51,534 bases of DNA from UBA7683 sp964397855 (GTDB lineage: Bacteria; Patescibacteriota; Saccharimonadia; Saccharimonadales; UBA7683). The first letter of the stretch is position 1. Every line of letters starts with the position of its first letter. The translations under genes and the position numbers were made by a program. The stretch covers positions 1-51,534 of the forward strand of contig CAYNKQ010000007.1 in assembly GCA_964397855.1 (NCBI GenBank). Reading direction: 5' to 3'. The notes beneath the pieces are model-generated. The model saw only the letters and a list, made by a program, of their open reading frames with translations. It was not told where the DNA came from and searched no databases. Below, one piece after another: positions 23,173 to 31,042 of this stretch.

Positions 23173-24099
23173 ATGATAAGCATTATCTTGTTGGTACTGT
23201 TGGCAGTATTTGGTGCCGTGTTGCGTCGTCGTGATATTGTTTCCGAAGCTGTAAAGCAACGAATTTTTCAGTATGTTTACTACGTTGCCACTCCTGTGGC
23301 GGTCGTTCATGCACTCACCACGCATCAACTCGAGGGCTATTCGCGTTACGGAATCTTTTTACTCGTAAATAGCGCAGTATATTTAGGAGTATTTTTTGCT
23401 GCGCATATCTATATGACGAAACGCAAGGTGAAGCATGTGGTCGCTGGAGTGATCGCGTTCAGCGCAACCGCCCCCAATAGCGTGTTTATTGGCTTTCCTT
23501 TGGTTTTGGCGCTGTTTCATCAAGAAGCCTTCATATTTGCAGTGCTACTTGGCACTTTGATGGACGCTGTACTCAACTTTATCCGAATCTCAGTAATTCA
23601 TAGCCATTCAAAACGCGCCTCAAAGATTCATAGCAGTCACGCTGTACTGTTAGCTAGAAGTATATTAAATCCATTCCTTGTCTCGTTACTTATTGGCTTT
23701 GCATTGGTGTATTTTAAAGTTGTATTGCCAGATTTTATAGCAGTAGGCATTAAATATATTGGAAAGTCGGCATCTTATGCCGCGCTGTTTGTGCTAGGAC
23801 TTTCTGTGGGTAAATTGAAGATTTCCAAGAAGGATTACGAAGAAATTGCGGTAGTATCTGGCTTAAAGTTATTCGTTCTTCCGGCATTGGTATTTGTAGC
23901 GAGTAAACTACTTGGTCTGAGTCAACCTGCAGTATACGCAGGTGTATTCATAGCTGCTTTGCCGCCGGCAGTATTTAGCTTGGTTGTTGCGGCGAACCTT
24001 AAGCTTGACGAACGTCTTGCCGCAAGTTCAATATTGGTGGCTACGTGTACTTCGCTTCTAACGCTTCCCTTTTGGTACATAATTCTGACCAACTTTTAA
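23173..24099 (+). CDS. AEC-family (auxin efflux carrier-like) permease
   Basis: A 308-residue membrane protein with about ten helices in two halves. TAPNSVFIGFPLVLALF (about 98-114) matches the conserved N-x-x-F-x-G-x-P-L half-site of AEC transporters. FIAALPPAVFSLVVAA in the second half is the matching unwound helix, which usually carries an N or P. Members export or import small carboxylates such as malate or malonate; the substrate here cannot be read from sequence. It sits between the Nudix pair and queA on the same strand with its own -10. Confidence 0.8.
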   Translation: MISIILLVLLAVFGAVLRRRDIVSEAVKQRIFQYVYYVATPVAVVHALTTHQLEGYSRYGIFLLVNSAVYLGVFFAAHIYMTKRKVKHVVAGVIAFSATAPNSVFIGFPLVLALFHQEAFIFAVLLGTLMDAVLNFIRISVIHSHSKRASKIHSSHAVLLARSILNPFLVSLLIGFALVYFKVVLPDFIAVGIKYIGKSASYAALFVLGLSVGKLKISKKDYEEIAVVSGLKLFVLPALVFVASKLLGLSQPAVYAGVFIAALPPAVFSLVVAANLKLDERLAASSILVATCTSLLTLPFWYIILTNF

Positions 24100-24113
24100 T
24101 ATTCGTGTATACT
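24085..24113 (+). promoter_or_regulatory. Leaderless promoter of queA
   Basis: CTGACC (24085-24090) and TATACT (24108-24113) are 17 bp apart. The predicted start near 24120 coincides with the ATG at 24121. The promoter overlaps the end of the preceding gene. Confidence 0.6.
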
Positions 24114-24120
24114 CTGTGTG

Positions 24121-25110
24121 ATGTTAGAAAATCTTACGTTTGAACTTCCGAACGAACTCATTGCCCAGGAACCGGCTTCTCCCCGAGATCACGCCAGAAT
24201 GTTGGTGTATGATCGTGCCACTAAAACGGTTATTGATGATTGCTTCTACAACCTGCTCAACTACTTACCAGATCCTACCTGTGTGGTAGTAAATAATTCT
24301 AAAGTTGAGCACTGCAGGCTGCTCTTTAACGAAGGTAAACGGGAGATATTTGTACTTGAGCGCGCAAACGACAAAACCGTTCGTGCACTTGTGCGACCCG
24401 GTAAAGTCTTTAAGCTGGGCGGCGTGGTTCAACTGACCCCTGCTGTTGCTGCTACGGTGACCAATATTGATGAAGATGGTATTCGGACACTTGAATTTTC
24501 CGTACCAACCGATCATAGCGATCTTATTGCCGCACAGCATGTGCCCCTTCCTCCGTACATTGAACAAAACGATACACTCGCAGCTGAGTATCAGACTATT
24601 TACGCCAAAGATCTCGGCAGCAAGGCGGCCCCGACTGCTGGACTGCACTTTACACCGCAGCTAATTGCAAAAACTAAGCAAGAACGTGATTGGGCCGAAG
24701 TGACGCTACACGTGGGGCTCGGTACGTTTGCGTCGCTAACGAAAGAACAGTTAGAATCTGGCCATCTTCACGAAGAACGTTACGAGATTGATAGTGAGAC
24801 TGCTCAAAAGATTACAGATGCCCCGCATGTTACTGCTGTTGGGACAACCTCTGTAAGAACGCTTGAATCGGCGTGGCAGAGCGACTCGTTACAACCAGGC
24901 TCAACCGCTACGGATATCTTGATTCAGCCTGGTTACCAATTTGGCCGAGTTAATTCAATGATCACCAACTTTCATTTGCCAGGAACTAGCTTACTCCTAC
25001 TTGTAGCAGCGTTTTTAGGATCAGAAGACGAGCTTGTGCAGATTTATAAACACGCGATTGAACAGAGGTACCGATTTTATTCTTTTGGTGACTGCATGCT
25101 CATCGTTTAG
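24121..25110 (+). CDS. queA: S-adenosylmethionine:tRNA ribosyltransferase-isomerase
   Basis: Transfers and rearranges the ribosyl part of SAM onto 7-aminomethyl-7-deazaguanine in tRNA, making epoxyqueuosine. The family start (FELPNELIAQEPASPRDHARM), VVNNSKVEHCRLL, PTAGLHFTPQLI (about 176-187), LHVGLGTFASL and the C-terminal NFHLPGTSLLLLVAAF are intact. It is about 329 aa, the usual length. The ATG at 24121 is preferred to an overlapping GTG at 24118 because of the promoter position. No tgt or queG lies nearby, so queuosine precursor would have to come from elsewhere in the genome or the host. Confidence 0.94.
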   Translation: MLENLTFELPNELIAQEPASPRDHARMLVYDRATKTVIDDCFYNLLNYLPDPTCVVVNNSKVEHCRLLFNEGKREIFVLERANDKTVRALVRPGKVFKLGGVVQLTPAVAATVTNIDEDGIRTLEFSVPTDHSDLIAAQHVPLPPYIEQNDTLAAEYQTIYAKDLGSKAAPTAGLHFTPQLIAKTKQERDWAEVTLHVGLGTFASLTKEQLESGHLHEERYEIDSETAQKITDAPHVTAVGTTSVRTLESAWQSDSLQPGSTATDILIQPGYQFGRVNSMITNFHLPGTSLLLLVAAFLGSEDELVQIYKHAIEQRYRFYSFGDCMLIV

Positions 25111-25122
25111 TCTATTGCTAGA

Positions 25123-25151
25123 TTGAAATTTTCTCCGAAAACAGATACAAT
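25123..25151 (+). promoter_or_regulatory. Promoter of tRNA-Gln
   Basis: TTGAAA (25123-25128) and TACAAT (25146-25151) with a 17-bp spacer start transcription about 31 nt before the tRNA. Confidence 0.6.
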
Positions 25152-25188
25152 ATCCTCTGTTCTTGCTTTACCAACAAGAATGTAATAC

Positions 25189-25263
25189 TGGGATGTGGCC
25201 AAGTGGTAAGGCATCGGTTTTTGGTGCCGACATTCGGGGGTTCGAATCCCTCCATCCCAGCCA
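25189..25263 (+). tRNA. tRNA-Gln (UUG)
   Basis: A full cloverleaf with acceptor TGGGATG/CATCCCA, discriminator G and an encoded CCA. The anticodon stem TCGGT/GCCGA carries loop TTTTGGT, giving anticodon TTG for glutamine. The D-arm and the T-arm (TTCGAAT loop) are canonical. Its last 18 bases are repeated downstream, the usual mark of an integration site. Confidence 0.95.
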
Positions 25264-25408
25264 TACAAAGAAGCTCGCCTCGTGCGGGCTTTTTTGTATT
25301 CTTGGGTTTGAGTGATACGTACCGCCGAATGTACAGAAAGCTGTTATTCGGGAGGTTCGGCGTAGCGAAGCGGAGAAGGCTTTAGCCGCTATCCCTCCAT
25401 CCCAGCCA
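25246..25408 (+). mobile_element. Remnant of integration at the tRNA-Gln 3' end (18-bp repeats)
   Basis: ATCCCTCCATCCCAGCCA occurs at 25246-25263, as the tRNA 3' end, and again at 25391-25408. The 127 bp between hold a terminator and a GGTTCGGCGTAGCGAAG motif but no gene. This fits attL and attR left after loss of an integrated element; a partial tRNA duplication is the alternative. Confidence 0.55.
25272..25296 (+). terminator. Terminator of tRNA-Gln
   Basis: AGCTCGC-CTCGT-GCGGGCT (25272-25290) followed by six T. ATACAAA/TTTGTAT extends the stem on both sides, so it also works on the minus strand. Confidence 0.85.
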
Positions 25409-25416
25409 AGCTAAGG

Positions 25417-25440
25417 CCCACTCTTCACGAGTGGGTTTTT
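25417..25440 (+). terminator. Terminator upstream of the HIT-GNAT gene
   Basis: CCCACTC-TTCAC-GAGTGGG (25417-25435) followed by TTTTT. It sits directly behind the second copy of the tRNA 3' end, so that copy may once have ended a tRNA transcript. Confidence 0.85.
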
Positions 25441-25442
25441 GC

Positions 25443-25448
25443 TATACT
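25443..25448 (+). promoter_or_regulatory. Extended -10 of the HIT-GNAT gene
   Basis: TGC-TATACT with TATACT at 25443-25448. The GTG at 25455 starts exactly 7 nt after it, so the message is predicted leaderless and the GTG is preferred. Confidence 0.55.
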
Positions 25449-25454
25449 AAGAAA

Positions 25455-26399
25455 GTGAATGACGAATGCTTTTTCTGTAAGTCGCAAGATACAAATACAG
25501 TCATTGCCGAAAACGATCTTGCCTATGCTAGATGGGATGACTTTCCAGTCAGCAATGGCCACGCAGAAGTAGTCCCAAAACGACACATAAGCTCATACTT
25601 TGAACTAAGTGATAGAGAGATCAAGGCGCTCTTTGTGCTTGCTAAGCAAGTCAAAGAAGTAATTGACGGAAAGCACAGTCCGGATGCATACAATATCGGC
25701 ATAAATGATGGAGCAGTAGCAGGTCAGACCATACCACATTGCCACATACACTTAATCCCACGTTACACAGGCGATGTCGAAAACCCCCGCGGTGGAGTTC
25801 GGCATATCATTCCTGGCAAAGGATTAAGACAGACTCTTTGGTATGATAGTGGAATGAAGAACCGTGGTTTAAGCCCGATCGAAACAAGCAGACTTATCCT
25901 TAGGCCCATTACTGAAGCATATATCAAAGATATATATGCTAACTTTAACGAAGCAATCTCTACATATATGTACCCGTCGGTTCCTAGTGATATCCACGAA
26001 ACAGAACTATTTGTTGAGGCTGAGACTGATAAAAATAACAGAGGTGTCGATTTACAGATGGTGATTGAAGATCAGTCTGGGGATTTTTTAGGCTGCGTTG
26101 CGCTTCATAACATTGATACAAGCGCTCCTGAGTTTGGAATCTGGCTTAAGCAAGCATCCCATGGCAATGGTTACGGCCAAGAAGCGATAGCCGCATTAAA
26201 GATATGGGCCGAGGATAACCTAGAGTATGAATACCTTAATTACCCGGTTGATAAGAGGAATGCTGCAAGCAGAAAGGTTGCTGAATCAATTGGTGGCGTT
26301 GCATCGGTCGAGTACGATACCGAGACACCCCGAGGTTATGTTCTACACACTATAGAGTACAGAGTATATCCAGTTAACAAGTCTTCTGCTGAGGTGTAG
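25455..26399 (+). CDS. HIT-domain hydrolase fused to a GNAT acetyltransferase
   Basis: A 314-residue two-domain protein. Residues 1-130 are a HIT domain, with an N-terminal CxxC (ECFFCKS), the substrate strand (NIGINDG) and the histidine triad PHCHIHLIPRY (about 96-106). HIT proteins hydrolyse nucleoside phosphoramidates or dinucleoside polyphosphates. Residues 145-300 are a RimJ/RimL-type GNAT domain (ETSRLILRPITEAYIKDI; LGCVALHNID; HGNGYGQEAIAAL as the acetyl-CoA loop). I do not know this pairing as a standard family. It suggests linked nucleotide and acyl chemistry. The gene is complete and in one frame. Confidence 0.85.
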   Translation: MNDECFFCKSQDTNTVIAENDLAYARWDDFPVSNGHAEVVPKRHISSYFELSDREIKALFVLAKQVKEVIDGKHSPDAYNIGINDGAVAGQTIPHCHIHLIPRYTGDVENPRGGVRHIIPGKGLRQTLWYDSGMKNRGLSPIETSRLILRPITEAYIKDIYANFNEAISTYMYPSVPSDIHETELFVEAETDKNNRGVDLQMVIEDQSGDFLGCVALHNIDTSAPEFGIWLKQASHGNGYGQEAIAALKIWAEDNLEYEYLNYPVDKRNAASRKVAESIGGVASVEYDTETPRGYVLHTIEYRVYPVNKSSAEV

Positions 26400-26431
26400 C
26401 TAATCGATTTAGAATTTGACAAGCACGCGTT

Positions 26432-26834
26432 CTACTGGATTTTCTGTAATCTAGCTTCGACTCGTTTTCTTAAAATACCACACCGTTTAACTGTCTCTGG
26501 CCCGTCGTTGAGCTTAGTACGATCTAGAATTACGTAACTTTTTACATATGAGCCATGTGGAAATTGTTGCCAGGTCAGATCGATATGATAACTAGAATCA
26601 TTAACACTCAGAATATTCCAAAAGTGAGTTTCTTCTTTATGGCCGTTCCATACTTTGCCTTTCACAATTTCCATTTCTGGAAAGTATTGCTGAACTAGCC
26701 AAGCCGTAGGATAGCATTGCCCGAGTGAAGGGTTACCTTTCTGTTTTGCAGCGAGATATGATGTCTTTTCATCCCACGAAGCTTCAATTGCTTCTCGTAA
26801 CTTTACTTGATCAATCGTGGCACTATTATTTCAT
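26432..26834 (-). pseudogene. YunG-like gene with a one-base frameshift after the start
   Basis: Reading leftward, a conserved frame encodes about 130 residues with the YunG-family pattern: EASWDEKTSY, then PSLGQCYPTAWLVQQYF, HFWNILSV and HIDLTWQQFPHG. An in-frame ATG exists only inside it (26674), which would remove the conserved QC region. Just upstream lies ATGAAATAATAG. Deleting one A of the AAA gives ATG AAT AAT AGT in frame with the rest, so a one-base insertion (or a sequencing error) has separated the start codon from the body. The family's function is unknown. Confidence 0.6.
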
Positions 26835-26914
26835 AAATAAGACCTAATGTAGATACAAAGATCTGGTGTTTGCTTGGCTGGAATTGGGATATGAACTCAC
26901 GAATAAGGAGCATA

Positions 26915-27004
26915 GCTACATACATTCGGGGTTCGGTGTAGCGAAATCACGCACAGAAATTTACTTCGAGCATGATTGAGCGGAAAGATAGCGCTATCTT
27001 TCCG
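26915..27004. repeat. Dispersed intergenic repeat ending in a 24-bp palindrome
   Basis: CGGAAAGATAGC-GCTATCTTTCCG (26981-27004) is a perfect palindrome. Before it, ATTCGGGGTTCGGTGTAGCGAA closely matches ATTCGGGAGGTTCGGCGTAGCGAA near tRNA-Gln (about 25348-25371). The palindrome's core arm also occurs at 18620-18642. It may terminate the RNase J transcript. Confidence 0.5.
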
Positions 27005-27010
27005 TCCCAG

Positions 27011-28861
27011 TTACACCGAATAGTTTTTTGCGCTCACGATATTCACCACAGGAATAACTACAGGACTACCCCCTACTTCTTCATATAAGAAGTTTATAAT
27101 ATGGTCGCGTAACTCTGCTTTAAATCGGTCAAGCCCGACTCGTTTAAAGCGTTGGTTAACGGCTCGGCGGAGTTCGTTTCTGAATTTTTCCATGAGTTCT
27201 TCGCTTCCACGCATCGGTATAAATCCCCTACTTACTATGTCTGGGCTAGTTAGGAGTTGGCCGGTTCTTTTGTCTATTGTGAGAATAACCGCCATAATAC
27301 CCTGATCACTTAACATTAAACGATCTTTAATGACAATTCCGCTTACAATGCTATCGGTTTGATCTACCAGAAGACTTCCGTGCGGTACTTTGCCGCCGAC
27401 TTCCATAGTGCTAGCCGTGAAGTAGAGGCAATCACCATTTTCGGGCAAAGCAATGTTTGCTCGTGGTATCGCCTCTTCTATGCCAATATCAGCGTGATAG
27501 GTCCGTCGCAGGTCTCCGCCGTGAACGGGTATAAAGAACTTAGGCTTAGTGGACTGAATCATTTCGCGTAATTCTTCGCGCCTTGCGTGGCCTGAAACGT
27601 GTAGAGGTCCACAGCCGTCTAATTTGTGGGTTGGGTGTCGGTATATTTTGACACCTATACGGCTGAGCTTATTGCCGATTTCGTCATAGCGCACTTCGTT
27701 GCCAGGAATTGGAGATGAGCTAACTACAACGGTATCGTCAGATTTAAGGCTGATAGTTTTATGTTGACCTTCGCTCATGCGCCTAAGCGCTGCGTTTGGT
27801 TCACCTTGACCACCAGTACACATAATTAATAGCCTACTATCTTTTATAGATTTTGCTTGTGCACTGGAAACTATGGTGCCTTTTGGAACTTTCAGTATTC
27901 CTTGGCGAACTGCAATTTCTGCGTAGCTGAGCATGCCACGGCCATCAAGCAGTACTTTTCTGCCTGCCGCTACGGCTGCGTTAATAATCATTTGAGTCCG
28001 GTTCATGTTACTCGAAAACGAAGTAACAAATATTCGCCCATCGGCTTGGCCAATAATATCGTAGAAGCTTTGCTGCAACGTGCTTTCGGTCGGCACTCGT
28101 CCTTCTATGTCGGCATAGCTACTGTCGCTTAGTAATAGCAATACGCCTTCTTGACCAAGTTGCTTTAAGCGTGTGACATCAGTTGGCATTTTGTCGAGCG
28201 GCTCAGGGTCTAGCCGAAAGTCTCCAGTGGCAATAATTTTTCCAACTGGTGTTTGTATGCAGACTGCTGCAGCATCAGGCAATGAGTGGGTTACACGAAT
28301 GAATTCTACCGAGAAGTTTCCTAAGAATTGTTTTTTATGAGCATCGAGATCTACGGCAACAAGTTCGGGTGCAAAGTCTGAATCTTCAAACGCTTTTTCG
28401 ATTATGCCCGTAGAGTACCTTGACCCATAGATTGGAGCTGGAAATTTTGGCACTGTGTGTTGTAGCCCACCCATATGGTCTAGGTGTCCGTGAGTGATTA
28501 CGTAGGCTTTGATTTTATGCTTGATGCTCTCCAAGTATGCAGTGTCATTAATCTCGTAGTTTATGCCAGGCAGATCTACGCTTAAGTTGTTTCCGCAATC
28601 GAGAACGATCGCTTCGTTTCCATACTCAATAATGGCCATATTTTTTTCGCCAACATCTGCAAGCCCTCCAAGGAATGTTAACTTCAACTTTTCATTAGTA
28701 TTTTTTACTTTGGTGTTAGATTCGAGAGATTTTTGGCTTGCATCAGCGTACTGGCTGATTATACGAGTTGCATCGTCTTGATTGCGTCTTTGGGCGCGCA
28801 TTGCGGCGCCACGATTAGTAGAAGCGCGTTTTAATGGCTTCTGCGTGTTATTTTGTTTCAT
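27011..28861 (-). CDS. rnj: Ribonuclease J
   Basis: A metallo-beta-lactamase/beta-CASP exo- and endoribonuclease that matures rRNA and degrades mRNA. HGHLDHMGGL (about 119-128) is the zinc site, GDFRLDPEP carries the next metal ligand, CTGGQGEPNAALRRM is the beta-CASP motif A-B region, and HVSGHARREELREM the last histidine motif. At 616 aa it is full length, with the C-terminal domain present (DRLMLSDQGIMAVILTID). The N-terminal 50 residues are basic and disordered, as in many homologues. AAAGGA precedes the ATG after a 157-nt leader. Confidence 0.96.
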   Translation of the reverse strand: MKQNNTQKPLKRASTNRGAAMRAQRRNQDDATRIISQYADASQKSLESNTKVKNTNEKLKLTFLGGLADVGEKNMAIIEYGNEAIVLDCGNNLSVDLPGINYEINDTAYLESIKHKIKAYVITHGHLDHMGGLQHTVPKFPAPIYGSRYSTGIIEKAFEDSDFAPELVAVDLDAHKKQFLGNFSVEFIRVTHSLPDAAAVCIQTPVGKIIATGDFRLDPEPLDKMPTDVTRLKQLGQEGVLLLLSDSSYADIEGRVPTESTLQQSFYDIIGQADGRIFVTSFSSNMNRTQMIINAAVAAGRKVLLDGRGMLSYAEIAVRQGILKVPKGTIVSSAQAKSIKDSRLLIMCTGGQGEPNAALRRMSEGQHKTISLKSDDTVVVSSSPIPGNEVRYDEIGNKLSRIGVKIYRHPTHKLDGCGPLHVSGHARREELREMIQSTKPKFFIPVHGGDLRRTYHADIGIEEAIPRANIALPENGDCLYFTASTMEVGGKVPHGSLLVDQTDSIVSGIVIKDRLMLSDQGIMAVILTIDKRTGQLLTSPDIVSRGFIPMRGSEELMEKFRNELRRAVNQRFKRVGLDRFKAELRDHIINFLYEEVGGSPVVIPVVNIVSAKNYSV

Positions 28862-29024
28862 TTTTTCCTTTAATAATTTAAGTTGCTATTTTTTTAAGAT
28901 AGGTTTTCTACTTTTCTTAGAAATTAAAAGCGTATTGGTCCAGAGTCATGTCTGTTGTTCAGTTAATGGTTTTCCAGAGGGAATACCTGCTTTTATATGT
29001 AGGAGAATACCTTACTTGAAAACT

Positions 29025-29053
29025 AGTATAGCAAATATTAAACAATATGTCAA
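29025..29053 (-). promoter_or_regulatory. Consensus promoter of RNase J with a long leader
   Basis: Minus-strand TTGACA (29048-29053), a 17-bp spacer ending TTGC, and TATACT (29025-29030). The leader of about 157 nt (29018 to 28862) is the longest before a known gene here. It contains an ATG-led 9-codon frame beginning MTLDQYAF that could be a leader peptide. Confidence 0.7.
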
Positions 29054-29089
29054 GTATTTTTTCAAACATAAGTGTTTATCACGTACATT

Positions 29090-29216
29090 TCTTCCTGAAA
29101 GCCCCAGCAAAGGCCCGCTCTTCCGCGGGTCGGCTTTTAAGCAAAGCTGTCATTTGGGCCCTGGTGGGGTAAAGCGAAGAACTCAGAGGTCCGTCTTTCT
29201 GCCTCAGTCAGGAAGA
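29090..29216. ncRNA. GC-rich nested stem structure in the RNase J upstream region
   Basis: TCTTCCTGA (29090-29098) pairs with TCAGGAAGA (29208-29216). Inside lies a strong hairpin, AAAGCC/GGCTTT around CCCGC-TCTTCC-GCGGG (29098-29137), ending in TTTT on the plus strand. The 400-bp gap between RNase J and the dehydrogenase remnant holds only this and the promoter. It may be a terminator, or part of an unrecognised RNA. Confidence 0.35.
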
Positions 29217-29261
29217 TTCAAGCCAAACCCAGCAGGCATGTCGGATTTTATACTCGAGTAA

Positions 29262-29621
29262 CTATTGAATCGAGTCGAAAGAGGATTTTATATCGATAAC
29301 AAAACGTTTAGCCATTTGCTTTTCCAAAAGAGATTTCCAAGCGTTATTAATGTCTTGAACCTTAATAACTTCAATGTCGGGCAAGATGCCGTGCTCCGCA
29401 CTATATTCGAGCATTTCCTGGGTTTCTTTAATACCACCGATTCCAGATCCAGCTATCGACTTCTGTCCGCCTATTACATCGCCTGAATGATATCCTGGCA
29501 TAGGTTCGATCGGTCCGACTAAGCAGATGGTACCGTGGATATTAAGTAGTTGCATGTATGCTGATAAATCATGTGCCGCATTCTTCATGTCTTCTTCCGG
29601 GCTGCTACTAACTAAGGGCCG
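29262..29621 (-). pseudogene. Remnant of a zinc-type alcohol dehydrogenase (C-terminal part)
   Basis: The frame keeps the end of a cinnamyl-alcohol-dehydrogenase/YahK-type enzyme: HDLSAYMQLLNIHGTICLVG, then SIAGSGIGGIKETQEMLEY and MAKRFVIDI. The catalytic zinc domain and Rossmann start are missing. The upstream VSSSPEEDMKNAA looks like another part of the same enzyme joined directly to HDL, so an internal deletion has also occurred. A stop codon lies 12 codons before the internal ATG. It is almost certainly a decayed gene. Confidence 0.7.
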
Positions 29622-29774
29622 TCAGTGATGTGCATAATGCTCACATTCTGAATTGGGTGACGACTCTGGGCTGGTGTTGTGTTGTCGTATTGCGGCTATA
29701 GAATTGATTCTGCTTATGGTAAAATTCTTACTAGTAGAATTAGTTACTATAAATTATCACGGAACACGGTCTCT

Positions 29775-30989
29775 ATGACACAAATAGCGGATTTACAAAC
29801 AGGAGCTGGTTTACCGGTTGCACTTTTTGCAGCGGGTGCAGCTGTTGTTTGCATAGCTTTTATCACGATACTCCTTCTTTTGCACCGTAAGTCGGGTCAT
29901 AAAACTGTAGCCGGCGGGAGCGAAGACCAGCTTGCAAATCCTGAAATTCGTCTGCTTCTTACTCTCACAGATGACGCTGTTGTAATCACGAATCGTTCAC
30001 TTAATGTTGTTAACTATAATCTCAGATTCCGTGAACTGCTAGGCGCGAGTATTATCATGAATGATCAGGACCTATCTACACTGCTCAAGATGGTTGATGA
30101 ATCTGGCCAACTCGTAGAACTGCGCAACCTCCCCCACTTTAAAGATCAAGAAGCTATTACCATCAACGAACTATTCATCCTGGATCAAACTAATAAAAAG
30201 ATTGAAGTTGAATTGCAGCTGATCCGGATAAATTCAAAACTATCCGGCCAGGTTATTTATGTCTGGAGATTATCTAATGTTAGCGAGAGACAGCAGATGG
30301 AACGAGAGCAGAACGAATTCATATCTGTGATATCACACGAACTCCGTACACCGGTAGCAGTTGTTGAAGCAAGTACTTCTGCGATTTTAGCCGATCAGAG
30401 TGAGGACCTTTCGCCGCACCAGCATAAACTTATCAATGCTGCTCGTGAAAATGCTCTGTTGCTCTCGAAACTTCTGGGTGATCTTTCTGTCTACGGCAAA
30501 CTGCAAAAAGGTGACGTTACTCTGAGCGCAGAGCCTGTTTCGCCACACAGCGTGCTAGAGCAAATCAAACGTGTTTTTACCTCACAGGCAGAGGCGGAGC
30601 GCATAGCTTTGATTGTTGATCATGATTCAGACGCTAAGACACTGCAATCAAGTGAAGCTCATATTTTGTCTATATTACAGAATTTCGTTAGTAACGCGAT
30701 TCAGTTTACAGAGCCTGGGGGTGTCATTATTATCGCAACCAAGGCTGCAAATGATGGTGTGATATTTATGGTTCGAGATACTGGGGCGGGCGTTGACCCA
30801 GAACTAAAACCGCACCTATTTGACAACACCTTTCATTCCAACACGGACACCGAACACACGACTCTTAAGGGCGCTGGGCTTGGTCTGTACATAAGCTCAC
30901 GTCTTGCTCGGGCGCTTGGCGCTAGCATCTGGGTTGAGAGTGAAGAAGGTCAGGGCTCCACTTTCTACCTGAAGGTACACAAAAAATAG
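29775..30989 (+). CDS. Membrane sensor histidine kinase without adjacent regulator
   Basis: A 404-residue kinase. One membrane helix (about 13-37), a PAS-like sensor region (about 60-170; TDDAVVITNRSLNVVNYN), then the H-box SVISHELRTPVAVVEAS (about 185-201), N-box NFVSNAIQFTEPGG, G1 DTGAGVDPE and G2 GAGLGLYIS. All catalytic motifs are intact. The start at 29775 is the first ATG at a sensible distance before the membrane helix; an in-frame TTG lies further up. No response regulator is found in the window. A perfect bidirectional terminator overlaps its stop codon. Confidence 0.9.
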   Translation: MTQIADLQTGAGLPVALFAAGAAVVCIAFITILLLLHRKSGHKTVAGGSEDQLANPEIRLLLTLTDDAVVITNRSLNVVNYNLRFRELLGASIIMNDQDLSTLLKMVDESGQLVELRNLPHFKDQEAITINELFILDQTNKKIEVELQLIRINSKLSGQVIYVWRLSNVSERQQMEREQNEFISVISHELRTPVAVVEASTSAILADQSEDLSPHQHKLINAARENALLLSKLLGDLSVYGKLQKGDVTLSAEPVSPHSVLEQIKRVFTSQAEAERIALIVDHDSDAKTLQSSEAHILSILQNFVSNAIQFTEPGGVIIIATKAANDGVIFMVRDTGAGVDPELKPHLFDNTFHSNTDTEHTTLKGAGLGLYISSRLARALGASIWVESEEGQGSTFYLKVHKK

Positions 30990-31016
30990 ACTGTCGTTAC
31001 GACAGTCTATTTTGAT
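30986..31016. terminator. Bidirectional terminator
   Basis: ATAGACTGTCG-TTA-CGACAGTCTAT (30986-31010), followed by TTTTG on the plus strand and preceded by six A, so it serves both the kinase and the leftward surface-protein gene. The kinase stop codon TAG is inside the left arm. Confidence 0.85.
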
Positions 31017-31042
31017 TAGTTTCGTTCTGGCTACTGACCAGG

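Noticed and set aside
25203..25385. 60-codon frame over tRNA-Gln
   Set aside because: It is the translation of the tRNA, its terminator and the repeat; no ribosome site.
29679..29774. TTG-started N-terminal extension of the histidine kinase
   Set aside because: The extra 32 residues are unlike a membrane or signal sequence and have no ribosome site. The ATG at 29775 gives a normal N-terminus.
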